Origin: DATDAH01 sp963792205
GTDB taxonomy: Bacteria; Actinomycetota; Acidimicrobiia; Acidimicrobiales; DATDAH01
NCBI GenBank assembly: GCA_963792205.1
Contig: CAWBVI010000002.1
Span: forward strand, 992,001-1,056,000
Direction of reading: 5' to 3'
Length of the DNA stretch: 64,000 nt
The number at the start of each line of letters is the position of its first letter. Position 1 is the stretch's first letter. A program made the translations under genes and the position numbers. This document shows, piece after piece, positions 44,239 to 51,580 of this stretch. The notes under the pieces were generated by a model, which was given only the letters and a program-made list of their open reading frames with translations, was not told the DNA's origin and made no database searches.

Positions 44239-45366
44239 GTGGCGACCAACTTCTACGAGCTGCTCGGCGTCAGCCGGGATGCCACCCCCGACGAGATCAA
44301 GCGGGCCTATCGGCGGGCCGCGCGCGAGCACCACCCCGACGCCAACGACGGCGATGCCGAGGCCGAGGCCCGGTTCAAGGAGATCTCGGTCGCCTACGAG
44401 GTGCTCGCCGATCCGGAGAAGCGCCACCAGTACGACCTCTACGGCGACGCTGCCGTCGGTGGCGCCGGTGGCGATCCGTTCGGCGGGGCCGGCTTCGGGG
44501 ACATCTTCGACGCCTTCTTCGGCGGCAACAGCCCGTTCGGAGGAGGCAGCACCTCCTCGCGCCGGGGGCCGAGCGGTCCCCCGCGCGGCGCCGACCTCGA
44601 GCAGGCCGTGGAGATCGAGTTCACCGAGGCGGTGTTCGGCGTGCAGAGGGACGTCACGGTCCGCACCGCCGTGGTCTGCGGCGTCTGCGACGCCACGGGT
44701 GCCGCGCCCGGGACCTCGCCCCAGAGCTGCCCCGACTGCGCGGGCACGGGCCAGGTCCGTCGGGTGCGCCAGTCGATCCTCGGCCAGATGGTCACGGCCG
44801 CGCCCTGCAGCCGGTGCAGCGGCATCGGCCAGGTCATCCCCGAGCCCTGTGGGGCCTGCGACGGCGAAGGCCGCAAGGTCGACGACCGCACCTACACGGT
44901 CGACGTTCCGGCCGGGGTGGACTCGGGCTCGACGCTGCGGCTGTCGGGCCGGGGCGCGGTGGGGCCCCGGGGTGGTCCGGCAGGCGACCTCTACGTCCAC
45001 CTGAACGTGCGGGCCGACGAGCGCTTCCTCCGCGACGGCGACGACCTGGCCGCCATCGTCTCGCTGACGCCGGCCCAGGCCGCGTTGGGCACGGACGTCG
45101 CCTTCGAGACCCTCGACGGGGTCGAGGACCTGCGCATCCCGGCGGGCACCCAGAGCGGTGACGTGGTCCGGCTGAAGGGCCACGGCGTGCCCCACGTGCG
45201 CGGGCGGGGCCGGGGCGACCTGCGGATCCGGTACGTGGTGCGGACGCCCACCGAGCTCACCGACGAGGAGGACGAGCTCTACCGCCGTCTCGCCGAGCTG
45301 CGGGGCGACACCGTGACCGGTCCCCGCGGCGGCGTGGTGGGCCGCATCCGGGAAGCGTTCAAGTAG
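44239..45366 (+). CDS. dnaJ: Chaperone protein DnaJ
   Basis: 375 residues, type I (A) DnaJ. J-domain with HPD (REHHPDAND), Gly/Phe-rich segment (GGAGGDPFGGAGFGDIF), four zinc-binding CxxCxGxG-like repeats (CGVCDATG, CPDCAGTG, CSRCSGIG, CGACDGEG) and the two C-terminal substrate-binding domains. GTG start 3 nt after hrcA. Delivers clients to DnaK; under HrcA control through the shared promoter. Confidence 0.96.
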   Translation: MATNFYELLGVSRDATPDEIKRAYRRAAREHHPDANDGDAEAEARFKEISVAYEVLADPEKRHQYDLYGDAAVGGAGGDPFGGAGFGDIFDAFFGGNSPFGGGSTSSRRGPSGPPRGADLEQAVEIEFTEAVFGVQRDVTVRTAVVCGVCDATGAAPGTSPQSCPDCAGTGQVRRVRQSILGQMVTAAPCSRCSGIGQVIPEPCGACDGEGRKVDDRTYTVDVPAGVDSGSTLRLSGRGAVGPRGGPAGDLYVHLNVRADERFLRDGDDLAAIVSLTPAQAALGTDVAFETLDGVEDLRIPAGTQSGDVVRLKGHGVPHVRGRGRGDLRIRYVVRTPTELTDEEDELYRRLAELRGDTVTGPRGGVVGRIREAFK

Positions 45367-45373
45367 GCCACCG

Positions 45374-46042
45374 GTGCCGTCCGACGGCCCGTGGGTGTTC
45401 GTGGCCTCGGTCGAGCGGCCCGAGCTGGAGGACGCCGACCGTCACCACCTGCAGAAGGCGCTCCGCCTCCGGGCCGGGGATCCGCTGGTCGTCGCCGACG
45501 GGGCGGGCTCGTGGCGGCCCGTGCGCTTCGGCGACGACCTGGAGCCGGCCGGGGAGGCGGTGGTCGAGGGCCGACCGACGCCGACACTGACCGTGGGGTT
45601 CACGCCCACCAAGGGCGACCGGCCCGAGTGGGCGGTCCAGAAGCTGACCGAGCTGGCCGTCGACCGCATCGTCGTGCTGCAGACCGAACGGTCGGTGGTG
45701 CGCTGGGACGGCGACCGGGTCGCGCACCACCTGGGCCGGCTGCGCCGGATCGCCCGGGAGGCGGCCATGCAGAGCCGCCGGGCATGGCGCCCGACCGTCG
45801 ACGGGGTCCTCACCCTCGACGACCTCCCCGGCGCCCCGCTGGCGCAACCGGGCGGGCGGGCGCCGACGGGCGCCGACCCGGTCCTGCTGTGCGGTCCGGA
45901 GGGCGGCTGGAGCGACGCCGAAGCCGCCGAACGCCGGGACCACGTCGCTCTCGGGCCCCAGATCCTGCGGGCCGAGACGGCCGCGGTCACGGCCGGCGCG
46001 CTCCTCGCCGCCCTCCGCCACGGGGTCGTCCGACCGGCCTGA
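45374..46042 (+). CDS. rsmE: 16S rRNA m3U1498 methyltransferase RsmE
   Basis: 222 residues. SPOUT-class methyltransferase: N-terminal PUA-like part (HHLQKALRLRAGDPLVVADG), GFTPTKGDRPEWAVQKLTEL, VDRIVVLQTERSVVRW, MQSRRAWRP, and the SAM-binding knot LLCGPEGGWSDAEA with LGPQILRAETAAV. Starts 7 nt after dnaJ, so it is the last gene of the heat-shock operon. Confidence 0.93.
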   Translation: MPSDGPWVFVASVERPELEDADRHHLQKALRLRAGDPLVVADGAGSWRPVRFGDDLEPAGEAVVEGRPTPTLTVGFTPTKGDRPEWAVQKLTELAVDRIVVLQTERSVVRWDGDRVAHHLGRLRRIAREAAMQSRRAWRPTVDGVLTLDDLPGAPLAQPGGRAPTGADPVLLCGPEGGWSDAEAAERRDHVALGPQILRAETAAVTAGALLAALRHGVVRPA

Positions 46043-46055
46043 CCGCGGACGGTGG

Positions 46056-46085
46056 TTGATTCGGCCCCATATGGACGCGTACAGT
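46056..46085 (+). promoter_or_regulatory. Promoter of bldD-like gene
   Basis: TTGATT (46056-46061), 18-nt spacer, TACAGT (46080-46085). The predicted leader is about 65-70 nt, unlike the leaderless neighbours, leaving room for autoregulation by the encoded repressor. No separate operator was identified. Confidence 0.55.
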
Positions 46086-46159
46086 GGTTCAGGTGCGAGG
46101 AACGGGCACCGCGCGGGGGCATCGATCGGCGTCCCGGGAACTGAAGGGTGAAGGGGAAC

Positions 46160-46702
46160 ATGGTCGCTGACATCGATCCGGCGGGGGAGTACGGGCGGAA
46201 GGTGGGCGAACGCCTGCGGGCGATCCGCCGCCAGAAGCGCCTCTCGCTGCAGGAGGTGGAAGCGGCCTCGAACCACGAGTTCAAGGCATCGGTCCTCGGG
46301 GCCTACGAGCGGGGCGAGCGCGCCATCTCGGTGCCCCGCCTCCAGCGCCTGGCCCGCTTCTACTCCGTGCCCGTCGATCAGCTCCTGCCCGGCAACGCCC
46401 TGCCCGACTTCGGCCAGGGCGGCGACGAGCTCATCGACCTCACCGACAGCCGCCAGGCCAAGGCCGTCCTGGGTTCGATCACCATCGACCTCACCCGGCT
46501 CGAGACCCTGTCGGGGCCCGAGTCCGACATGCTCAACCGCTACCTGTCGATGATCCAGGTCCAGCGCCAGGACTTCAACGGCCGGGTGCTGACCATCCGC
46601 CGCGACGACCTCCAGGCCATCGCCGCCATCCTCGGCACCGACGTGGACAGCGCGCCGGCCCGCCTGGGCGACCTCGGTCTGCGCCGCACGCCGACTTCGT
46701 AG
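46160..46702 (+). CDS. bldD: BldD-like c-di-GMP-responsive transcriptional regulator
   Basis: 180 residues. N-terminal HTH_3 domain (GERLRAIRRQKRLSLQEVE, VLGAYERGERAISVPRLQRL, FYSVPVDQLLPG) as in Streptomyces BldD. The C-terminal domain carries RQD-FNGRVLTI-RRDD (about residues 135-149), exactly the RxD-x8-RxxD pattern known to bind tetrameric c-di-GMP in BldD. It is a likely repressor of developmental or cell-surface genes. ATG 46160 is chosen; GTG 46148 would add four residues. Confidence 0.9.
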   Translation: MVADIDPAGEYGRKVGERLRAIRRQKRLSLQEVEAASNHEFKASVLGAYERGERAISVPRLQRLARFYSVPVDQLLPGNALPDFGQGGDELIDLTDSRQAKAVLGSITIDLTRLETLSGPESDMLNRYLSMIQVQRQDFNGRVLTIRRDDLQAIAAILGTDVDSAPARLGDLGLRRTPTS

Positions 46703-46711
46703 CCTGAGACC

Positions 46712-47764
46712 CTGGACTTCGGGGTCTACATCCATGTGCCGTTCTGCGCCCGGCGCTGTGACTACTGCGCCTTCGCGGCGTGGGACGACCGTCACGAGCT
46801 GACCGCCCGCTACCTCGCCGCCCTCCGCACCGAGGCGGCCCGCCTGGCCCCGGATCTGCCGCCGGTCACCAGCGTGTTCGTCGGCGGCGGGACTCCGTCG
46901 ATGGTGCCGGCCGAGGGCCTGCTCGCCGCCCTGGGCGACCTCCCGTTGGCCGCCGGCGCCGAGGTCACCGTCGAGTGCAACCCCGACACCGTCGACGACG
47001 AGCTGGTCGACGCCTACGTGGCCGGCGGGGTGAACCGCCTGTCGTTCGGGGTGCAGTCGATGGTGCCCCACGTGCTCGAGGCGCTGGGCCGGACGCACGA
47101 CCCGGCCAACGTCGCCCGCTGCGCCGAGCTGGCCCGGGCCGCGGGCCTCGTGTCCTGGAACCTGGACGTGATCTACGGGGCGGCGGGGGAGACGCTCGCC
47201 GACTGGCGCCGGACCCTCGAGGAGGTCCTGGCCCTCGAGCCCCCGCACGTGTCGGCCTACGGCCTCACGGTCGAGGCAGGGACGCCCCTCGCCGACGATC
47301 CGGCCCGCCACCCCGACGACGACCTCCAGGCCGACGAGTACGAGCTGGCCGACGACCTCCTCACCGCGGCCGGCCTGGACTGGTACGAGGTGTCGAACTG
47401 GGCCCGCCCGGGCCACGAGTGCCGCCACAACCGCCTCTACTGGTCCCAGGGCGAGTACGCAGGGGTGGGGTGCGCCGCCCACGCCCACCGCGACGGCCGT
47501 CGCTTCTGGAGCCTGCGCACCCCGGAACGGTGGATCGAGGCCGTCGAGTCCGGGCGCTCGACCGAGGCGGCCGGCGAGGAGCTGGATCCGGACGCCCGGC
47601 GGTTGGAGGGCCTGCAGCTCGCCCTCCGCACCCGCGCCGGCGTCCCCGTCCGGGCGCTGCCCGTCGACGAGCTCGACGGCCTGGTCACGGTGAGCGGTGA
47701 CCGGGCGGTGCTCACCCGCCACGGCCGCCTCCTGGCCAACGAGGTCGCCCTCCGCCTCACCTGA
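46712..47764 (+). CDS. hemW: Radical SAM heme chaperone HemW, probable CTG start
   Basis: 350 residues from CTG 46712. The radical-SAM core CARRCDYCAFAAWDD, FVGGGTPSMVP, ECNPDTV, RLSFGVQS and LDVIYGAAGET are present, with the C-terminal HemN-like extension EVSNWARPGHECRHNRLYW. Family members begin FGVYIHVPFC. Here that segment is encoded only if translation starts at CTG 46712 (LDFGVYIHVPFC); the next start, GTG 46736, is the V of HVPFC. TAGCCT (46700-46705), which contains the bldD stop codon, lies 6 nt before the CTG. It transfers heme to acceptor proteins. Confidence 0.9.
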   Translation: MDFGVYIHVPFCARRCDYCAFAAWDDRHELTARYLAALRTEAARLAPDLPPVTSVFVGGGTPSMVPAEGLLAALGDLPLAAGAEVTVECNPDTVDDELVDAYVAGGVNRLSFGVQSMVPHVLEALGRTHDPANVARCAELARAAGLVSWNLDVIYGAAGETLADWRRTLEEVLALEPPHVSAYGLTVEAGTPLADDPARHPDDDLQADEYELADDLLTAAGLDWYEVSNWARPGHECRHNRLYWSQGEYAGVGCAAHAHRDGRRFWSLRTPERWIEAVESGRSTEAAGEELDPDARRLEGLQLALRTRAGVPVRALPVDELDGLVTVSGDRAVLTRHGRLLANEVALRLT

Positions 47765-47801
47765 CAGCGAGCGGGCATCCCAGCCGCACGCGCCCGTCAG
47801 G
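47760..47801. terminator. Weak hairpin after hemW
   Basis: CCTGAC (47760-47765) and GTCAGG (47796-47801) pair, with an inner CGGGC/GCCCG, interrupted by a 6-nt bulge on the left. It is the only structure seen in the 131-bp gap before amt2, apart from the amt2 Shine-Dalgarno. Confidence 0.35.
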
Positions 47802-47895
47802 TTGTTCATCTGCACGAAATGTTCGGGTGACGGCTCCGAAACGTTGGTCCCCCATGCTCCCGGTCGTCACTGGACCTCGAGGAGGGATCTCTTAC

Positions 47896-49212
47896 ATGGA
47901 GTACGACTCGGGCGCAGTCGCCTGGGTGCTCGCGAGCAGTGCGTTGGTGCTGTTCATGACCCCGGGACTGGCGCTCTTCTACGGAGGCATGACCCGTTCG
48001 AAGAACGTGCTGAACATGCTCATGATGAACCTGTACTGCATGGGGATCATCCCCGTGCTGTGGGTGATCTGCGGGTTCAGCCTCGCCTTCGGAGCCGCGG
48101 GTGACGGCGGTTTCATCGGTGACCTGGACTTCTTCGGAGCCACCGACCTGTACACGGCGCTCCCCGGTGACATCGGGAACGTCGAGTTCTTCGGCTTCCT
48201 GACCATCCCGGTCGCGATCTTCGCCGCCTACCAGCTGACCTTCGCCGTGATCACCCCGGCGCTGATCAGCGGGGCCGTGGCCGATCGGATGAAGTTCAAG
48301 GCCTGGGCCATCTTCATCCCGCTGTGGGCGCTCCTGGTCTACAGCCCGGTGGCCCACTGGGTGTTCGGCGGCGGCTGGCTGGCCGCGGGGGACACCATCT
48401 TCGGTGACCTGTTCGCCCTCGACTTCGCCGGTGGCGCGGTCGTGCACATGAACGCCGGTGCCGCCGCGTTGGCCCTGGTGATCCTGCTGGGCAAGCGCCG
48501 GGGGTGGCCGGACAGCGCCATGCCGCCCCACAACCTGACGATGACGATGCTCGGCACCGGCATCCTCTGGTTCGGCTGGTTCGGCTTCAACGCCGGCTCG
48601 GCCCTGGCCGCCGACGGCATCGCGGCCGCGGCGTTCATCAACACCTTCGTGGCCGCGGGCGCCGCGATGATCGGCTGGCTCGCCGTGGAGTGGCTGAAGG
48701 ACGGCCACCCCACCACCCTCGGGGCGTGCTCCGGCGCGGTGGCCGGGCTGGTGGCCATCACCCCGTGCGCCGGCTTCGTCGGCGGGATGGCGCCGGTCTG
48801 GATCGGCCTCATCGTGAGCGTGGCCTGCTACTCCGCCATCCAGCTGAAGTACCGGTTCGGCTACGACGACTCGCTCGACGTGGTCGGCGTTCACCTGGTC
48901 GGCGGCCTCGTCGGCTCGCTGGCCCTCGGCCTCTTCGCCGACGGGCGGATCAACGCCCTCGCCGGAGAGCTCGACGCCGACGGCGTTGTCATCGACGACC
49001 GGGGCCTGCTGCTGGGCGGCGGTGCCGATCTGTTCATCGACCAGCTGATCGCCTCGATCGCCGTCATCGCCTTCTCCTTCGTGGTGACGATGATCATCGG
49101 CAAGGTGATCGACATGACGGTCGGGTTGCGGGTGAGCGAGGCTGACGAGTTGCAGGGCCTCGACCTGAGCCAGCACGCCGAAGCCGGGTACAACCTGGCC
49201 GACCACGCCTGA
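47896..49212 (+). CDS. amt: Ammonium transporter (Amt family), second copy
   Basis: 438 residues from ATG 47896, preceded by GAGGAGGGA; an upstream in-frame GTG (47827) lacks such a site and would add a non-conserved leader. Canonical AmtB: LVLFMTPGLALFYGGMTRSK, FGGGWLAAGD, FAGGAVVHMNAG with the first pore His, FGWFGFNAGSALAADG, VVGVHLVGGLVG with the second. Followed 29 nt later by glnB1, the classic amtB-glnK pairing in which PII plugs the channel. Confidence 0.96.
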   Translation: MEYDSGAVAWVLASSALVLFMTPGLALFYGGMTRSKNVLNMLMMNLYCMGIIPVLWVICGFSLAFGAAGDGGFIGDLDFFGATDLYTALPGDIGNVEFFGFLTIPVAIFAAYQLTFAVITPALISGAVADRMKFKAWAIFIPLWALLVYSPVAHWVFGGGWLAAGDTIFGDLFALDFAGGAVVHMNAGAAALALVILLGKRRGWPDSAMPPHNLTMTMLGTGILWFGWFGFNAGSALAADGIAAAAFINTFVAAGAAMIGWLAVEWLKDGHPTTLGACSGAVAGLVAITPCAGFVGGMAPVWIGLIVSVACYSAIQLKYRFGYDDSLDVVGVHLVGGLVGSLALGLFADGRINALAGELDADGVVIDDRGLLLGGGADLFIDQLIASIAVIAFSFVVTMIIGKVIDMTVGLRVSEADELQGLDLSQHAEAGYNLADHA

Positions 49213-49241
49213 CACGGCACGACGACGAAAGGATTCGACAG

Positions 49242-49580
49242 ATGAAGCAGATCACTGCCGTCATCAAGCCGTTCAAGCTGGATGACGTGAAGGACGCCCT
49301 CAAGGCCGCCGGCGTGCAGGGCATGACGGTGACCGAGGTCAAGGGCTTCGGCCGCCAAGGGGGCCACACCGAGGTCTACCGGGGCGCCGAGTACCAGGTG
49401 GACCTCGTACCCAAGGTGCGCATCGAGACGGTGGTGGATGACGCCGAGGTCGCCGGCATCCTCGACGCCCTCGTCGCCTCGGCCAAGACGGGCGAGATCG
49501 GTGACGGGAAGGTCTGGGTCACCGACGTGGCCGAGATCACCCGCATCCGCACCGGTGAGAAGGGGGCGGACGCCGTCTAG
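49242..49580 (+). CDS. glnB: Nitrogen regulatory protein PII (GlnK-type), first copy
   Basis: 112 residues, full length. Signatures: ITAVIKPFKLDDVKDALKAA; T-loop GFGRQGGHTEVYRGAEYQ with Tyr46 and the modification-site Tyr51 conserved; B-loop TGEIGDGKVWV. Senses ATP/ADP and 2-oxoglutarate and controls AmtB. ATG has AAAGGA upstream and lies in the amt2 transcription unit. No glnD follows. Confidence 0.95.
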   Translation: MKQITAVIKPFKLDDVKDALKAAGVQGMTVTEVKGFGRQGGHTEVYRGAEYQVDLVPKVRIETVVDDAEVAGILDALVASAKTGEIGDGKVWVTDVAEITRIRTGEKGADAV

Positions 49581-49657
49581 CCCCGCCGTTCGTCGGGACG
49601 CAATGAACGCCGTGAGGAGCGGGGCCTTCGGGTCCCGCTCCCTCGCTGTCCGGGGCT

Positions 49658-49733
49658 GTCAGATCCGCGTCATCATCTCGACCCGGAGGCGTCACGGCGG
49701 CCACATGAACGGGCAACACCGCCCTCTTAGGTT
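49658..49733 (+). promoter_or_regulatory. glnB2 promoter with GTCAGATCCGCGTCA motif
   Basis: The 15-mer GTCAGATCCGCGTCA (49658-49672) is identical to one upstream of amt1. TAGGTT (49728-49733) is placed 6 nt before GTG 49740, and the amt1 leader has the same TAGGTT hexamer. Candidate site for a nitrogen-responsive tandem-binding regulator. Confidence 0.5.
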
Positions 49734-49739
49734 GGCCGG

Positions 49740-50081
49740 GTGGCCCACCTCGTGACCGCCATCATCAAGCCCTTCAAGCTCGACGACGTGAAGGAGGCCC
49801 TGCAGGGGGCGGGGCTGATGGGCCTGACCGTGACCGAGGTCCAGGGCTACGGCCGCCAGGGCGGCAAGACCGAGACCTTCCGGGGATCGGAGTACCTGAT
49901 CGAGTTCGTGCCGAAGGTGCGCATCGAGGTCCTGGTCGGCTCGGCCGATGCGGACAAGGCCATCGAGCTCATCGCCTCGGCGGCCAAGACCGGCAAGATC
50001 GGCGACGGGAAGATCTGGGCCGTCGACCTGGACCGGCTGCACCGGGTCCGGACCGGCGAGGTCGGCGATGACGCGGTCTGA
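49740..50081 (+). CDS. glnB: Nitrogen regulatory protein PII, second copy
   Basis: 113 residues. LVTAIIKPFKLDDVKEALQG; T-loop GYGRQGGKTETFRGSEYL, in which Tyr51 is kept but Tyr46 is Phe and Ala49 is Ser; B-loop TGKIGDGKIWA. It differs from the first copy in T-loop charge, so its partner may differ from Amt. It has its own leaderless promoter, 159 bp after glnB1, and is followed by the second winged-helix regulator. Confidence 0.94.
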   Translation: MAHLVTAIIKPFKLDDVKEALQGAGLMGLTVTEVQGYGRQGGKTETFRGSEYLIEFVPKVRIEVLVGSADADKAIELIASAAKTGKIGDGKIWAVDLDRLHRVRTGEVGDDAV

Positions 50082-50134
50082 ACCGTTCATCGCGGCGAAA
50101 CGAACGTGACACACATGCTCTTTACGTTGCTCCC

Positions 50135-50707
50135 GTGAGCTCGTCCCCCGAACCCGGTGCCGCCGACCCCGCACCCGGCACCGTCACGATGATCGGTGCC
50201 GAGGTGGCCATGATCCGCTGGCCGGGCGAGGAGGACCGCCTCGACCGGCTGCGGGCCACCCGCCGACCGCGGCTGCTCCTCGTCGAGGACGGGGCGGCGC
50301 CGCCGCTGCCTGCCGACGAGCTCGAGGACTGGATCCGGGTGCCGGCGCAGGAGATCGACATGCGGGCCCGCCTGGCCGGCCTGGAGCGCCGCCTGCACGA
50401 GAACGGCGCGGCCCAGCCCCAGATCGACGACGACGGCGTCCTGCGCATGGGCGACCACTGGGTCTCGCTCCCGCCCGTGGACCACCGCTTGGCCCGGGTG
50501 CTCGTCGAGCGCTTCAACGCCGTGGTCAGCCGCGACGCCCTGGCCCGGGCCGGGTGGCCCGACGGCACCCCGGCCCGCAACGCCCTCGACGTGCACGTGC
50601 TGCGCCTGCGCCGCCGTCTCGAGCCGCTGGGGCTCGCCATCCGCACGGTCCGCTCGCGTGGCTATGCCCTCGAGCACGCCGACGCCGGGGTCAACGGCTC
50701 CGCCTGA
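50135..50707 (+). CDS. Winged-helix (OmpR-type) regulator with shortened pseudo-receiver, copy 2
   Basis: 190 residues. Same layout as the protein at 42656: N-terminal truncated receiver (MIGAEVAMIRWPGEEDRLDR, PRLLLVEDGAAPPLP, LEDWIRVPAQEIDMRARL) and a C-terminal winged helix (SRDALARAGWPDG, LDVHVLRLRRRLEPLGLAI, TVRSRGYALE). No conserved phospho-Asp. GTG 50135 lies 6 nt after TACGTT (50123-50128). Position after amt2-glnB1-glnB2 suggests a GlnR-like nitrogen regulator; this is inference from context. Confidence 0.8.
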   Translation: MSSSPEPGAADPAPGTVTMIGAEVAMIRWPGEEDRLDRLRATRRPRLLLVEDGAAPPLPADELEDWIRVPAQEIDMRARLAGLERRLHENGAAQPQIDDDGVLRMGDHWVSLPPVDHRLARVLVERFNAVVSRDALARAGWPDGTPARNALDVHVLRLRRRLEPLGLAIRTVRSRGYALEHADAGVNGSA

Positions 50708-50820
50708 GGTCCGATCCCACAATCCACTGAACGGGTGATCCCGCCGGGCTCCCGGATGGCGTATGTTGTCCACTTCCGTGTCACGCGGAAGGGGAGGAGA
50801 CCAGCTCGGCGGAGACCACC
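50708..50820 (+). promoter_or_regulatory. Orphan promoter and leader upstream of a gene remnant
   Basis: TATGTT (50762-50767) is followed by a 6-bp hairpin CTTCCG/CGGAAG in a short leader, a GGGGAGGAG run, and GGAG 6 nt before a TTG at 50821. It looks like the control region of a gene that no longer continues: the frame meets the 3' end of the tad operon. Confidence 0.3.
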
Positions 50821-50899
50821 TTGGCCGGGGCGGACGCGCTGTTCGCCTTCGATGTCACCTCGGTGGACTTCGGTTACGAGCGCAACACCACGCCCGCGG
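50821..50899 (+). pseudogene. Possible N-terminal remnant of an ABC ATPase
   Basis: From TTG 50821 the frame reads LAGADALFAFDVTSVDFGYE then RNTTPAVR, resembling the first strand of an ABC-transporter ATPase (VDFGYERN). The similarity stops exactly where the LysM gene ends on the other strand (50900), after which the frame becomes glycine/arginine-rich. It could be a truncated gene at the edge of the tad operon. Only about 27 residues support this. Confidence 0.3.
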
Positions 50900-51580
50900 T
50901 CAGGGCAGCCGGAGCACCTGGCCGGGGAGGATCAGGTCGGGGTCGTCGGGGTCGACCAGGCGGTCCTGGTTGGCCGCGATGAGGGCCGTCCACCGGGGCA
51001 CGATCTCCGCGTCTGTCGGCGGTCGGCCAAGGGCATCGGTGGTCATCGCCGCCGCCAGCGACCAGAAGCTCTCGCCCGGCGCCACCGTGATCGTGGTCGG
51101 TGCACCATCGGGCTGCGGGTCCGGAGGACGCTCGATCGGCTCGCGGTCGGACGGCGTGGGCGTCAGCATCGGGCCGGTCCGGACCTCGCCGCGCGCCTCG
51201 ACGGGCGCGAGGACCGGCGGAGTCGAGGTCTCGGCCAGCGCGGGAGCGATCGGCGTCAGGCCGACGGCGACAGCCGACACCCCGATCGCCCGTCGGACAG
51301 CACCGGCCACGCCGTTGCCGGTCCAGTGGTCCACGAACCGCCCAACGGCCTCCGGAAGAAGCCGGAGTGAACCGGCCACGACGGCGAGGAGGACGAGGGC
51401 GACGTACCCGGCCATCACGGTGGCGACGCATCGGAGCCCGAAGGACACGAGCTCGACGGCTTCGGCGCTCGGGTCGGTCAAGGGGGTGGATCGGGGGAGG
51501 TGCCGGGGGAGGAGCGTCACGGCGAGCCCGACGGAGAGGGCCAGGCCCGAGACGGCCCGGACGGTCGGGCGGCGACTCAT
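50900..51580 (-). CDS. Membrane protein with C-terminal LysM domain
   Basis: 226 residues from ATG 51580, which overlaps the pseudokinase stop (ATGA). Two hydrophobic helices (about 12-28 and 48-72), an amphipathic stretch, an exported Pro-rich linker and a C-terminal LysM peptidoglycan-binding domain (TITVAPGESFWSLAAAM, WTALIAANQDRL, ILPGQVLRLP). Last gene of the tad operon. It may anchor the secretion/pilus assembly to the cell wall; that role is inference. Confidence 0.75.
   Translation of the reverse strand: MSRRPTVRAVSGLALSVGLAVTLLPRHLPRSTPLTDPSAEAVELVSFGLRCVATVMAGYVALVLLAVVAGSLRLLPEAVGRFVDHWTGNGVAGAVRRAIGVSAVAVGLTPIAPALAETSTPPVLAPVEARGEVRTGPMLTPTPSDREPIERPPDPQPDGAPTTITVAPGESFWSLAAAMTTDALGRPPTDAEIVPRWTALIAANQDRLVDPDDPDLILPGQVLRLP

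Noticed and set aside
47827..47895. Longer N-terminus for the second ammonium transporter
   Set aside because: ATG 47896 has a strong GAGGAGG site and gives the normal Amt N-terminus; the extension is not hydrophobic or signal-like.
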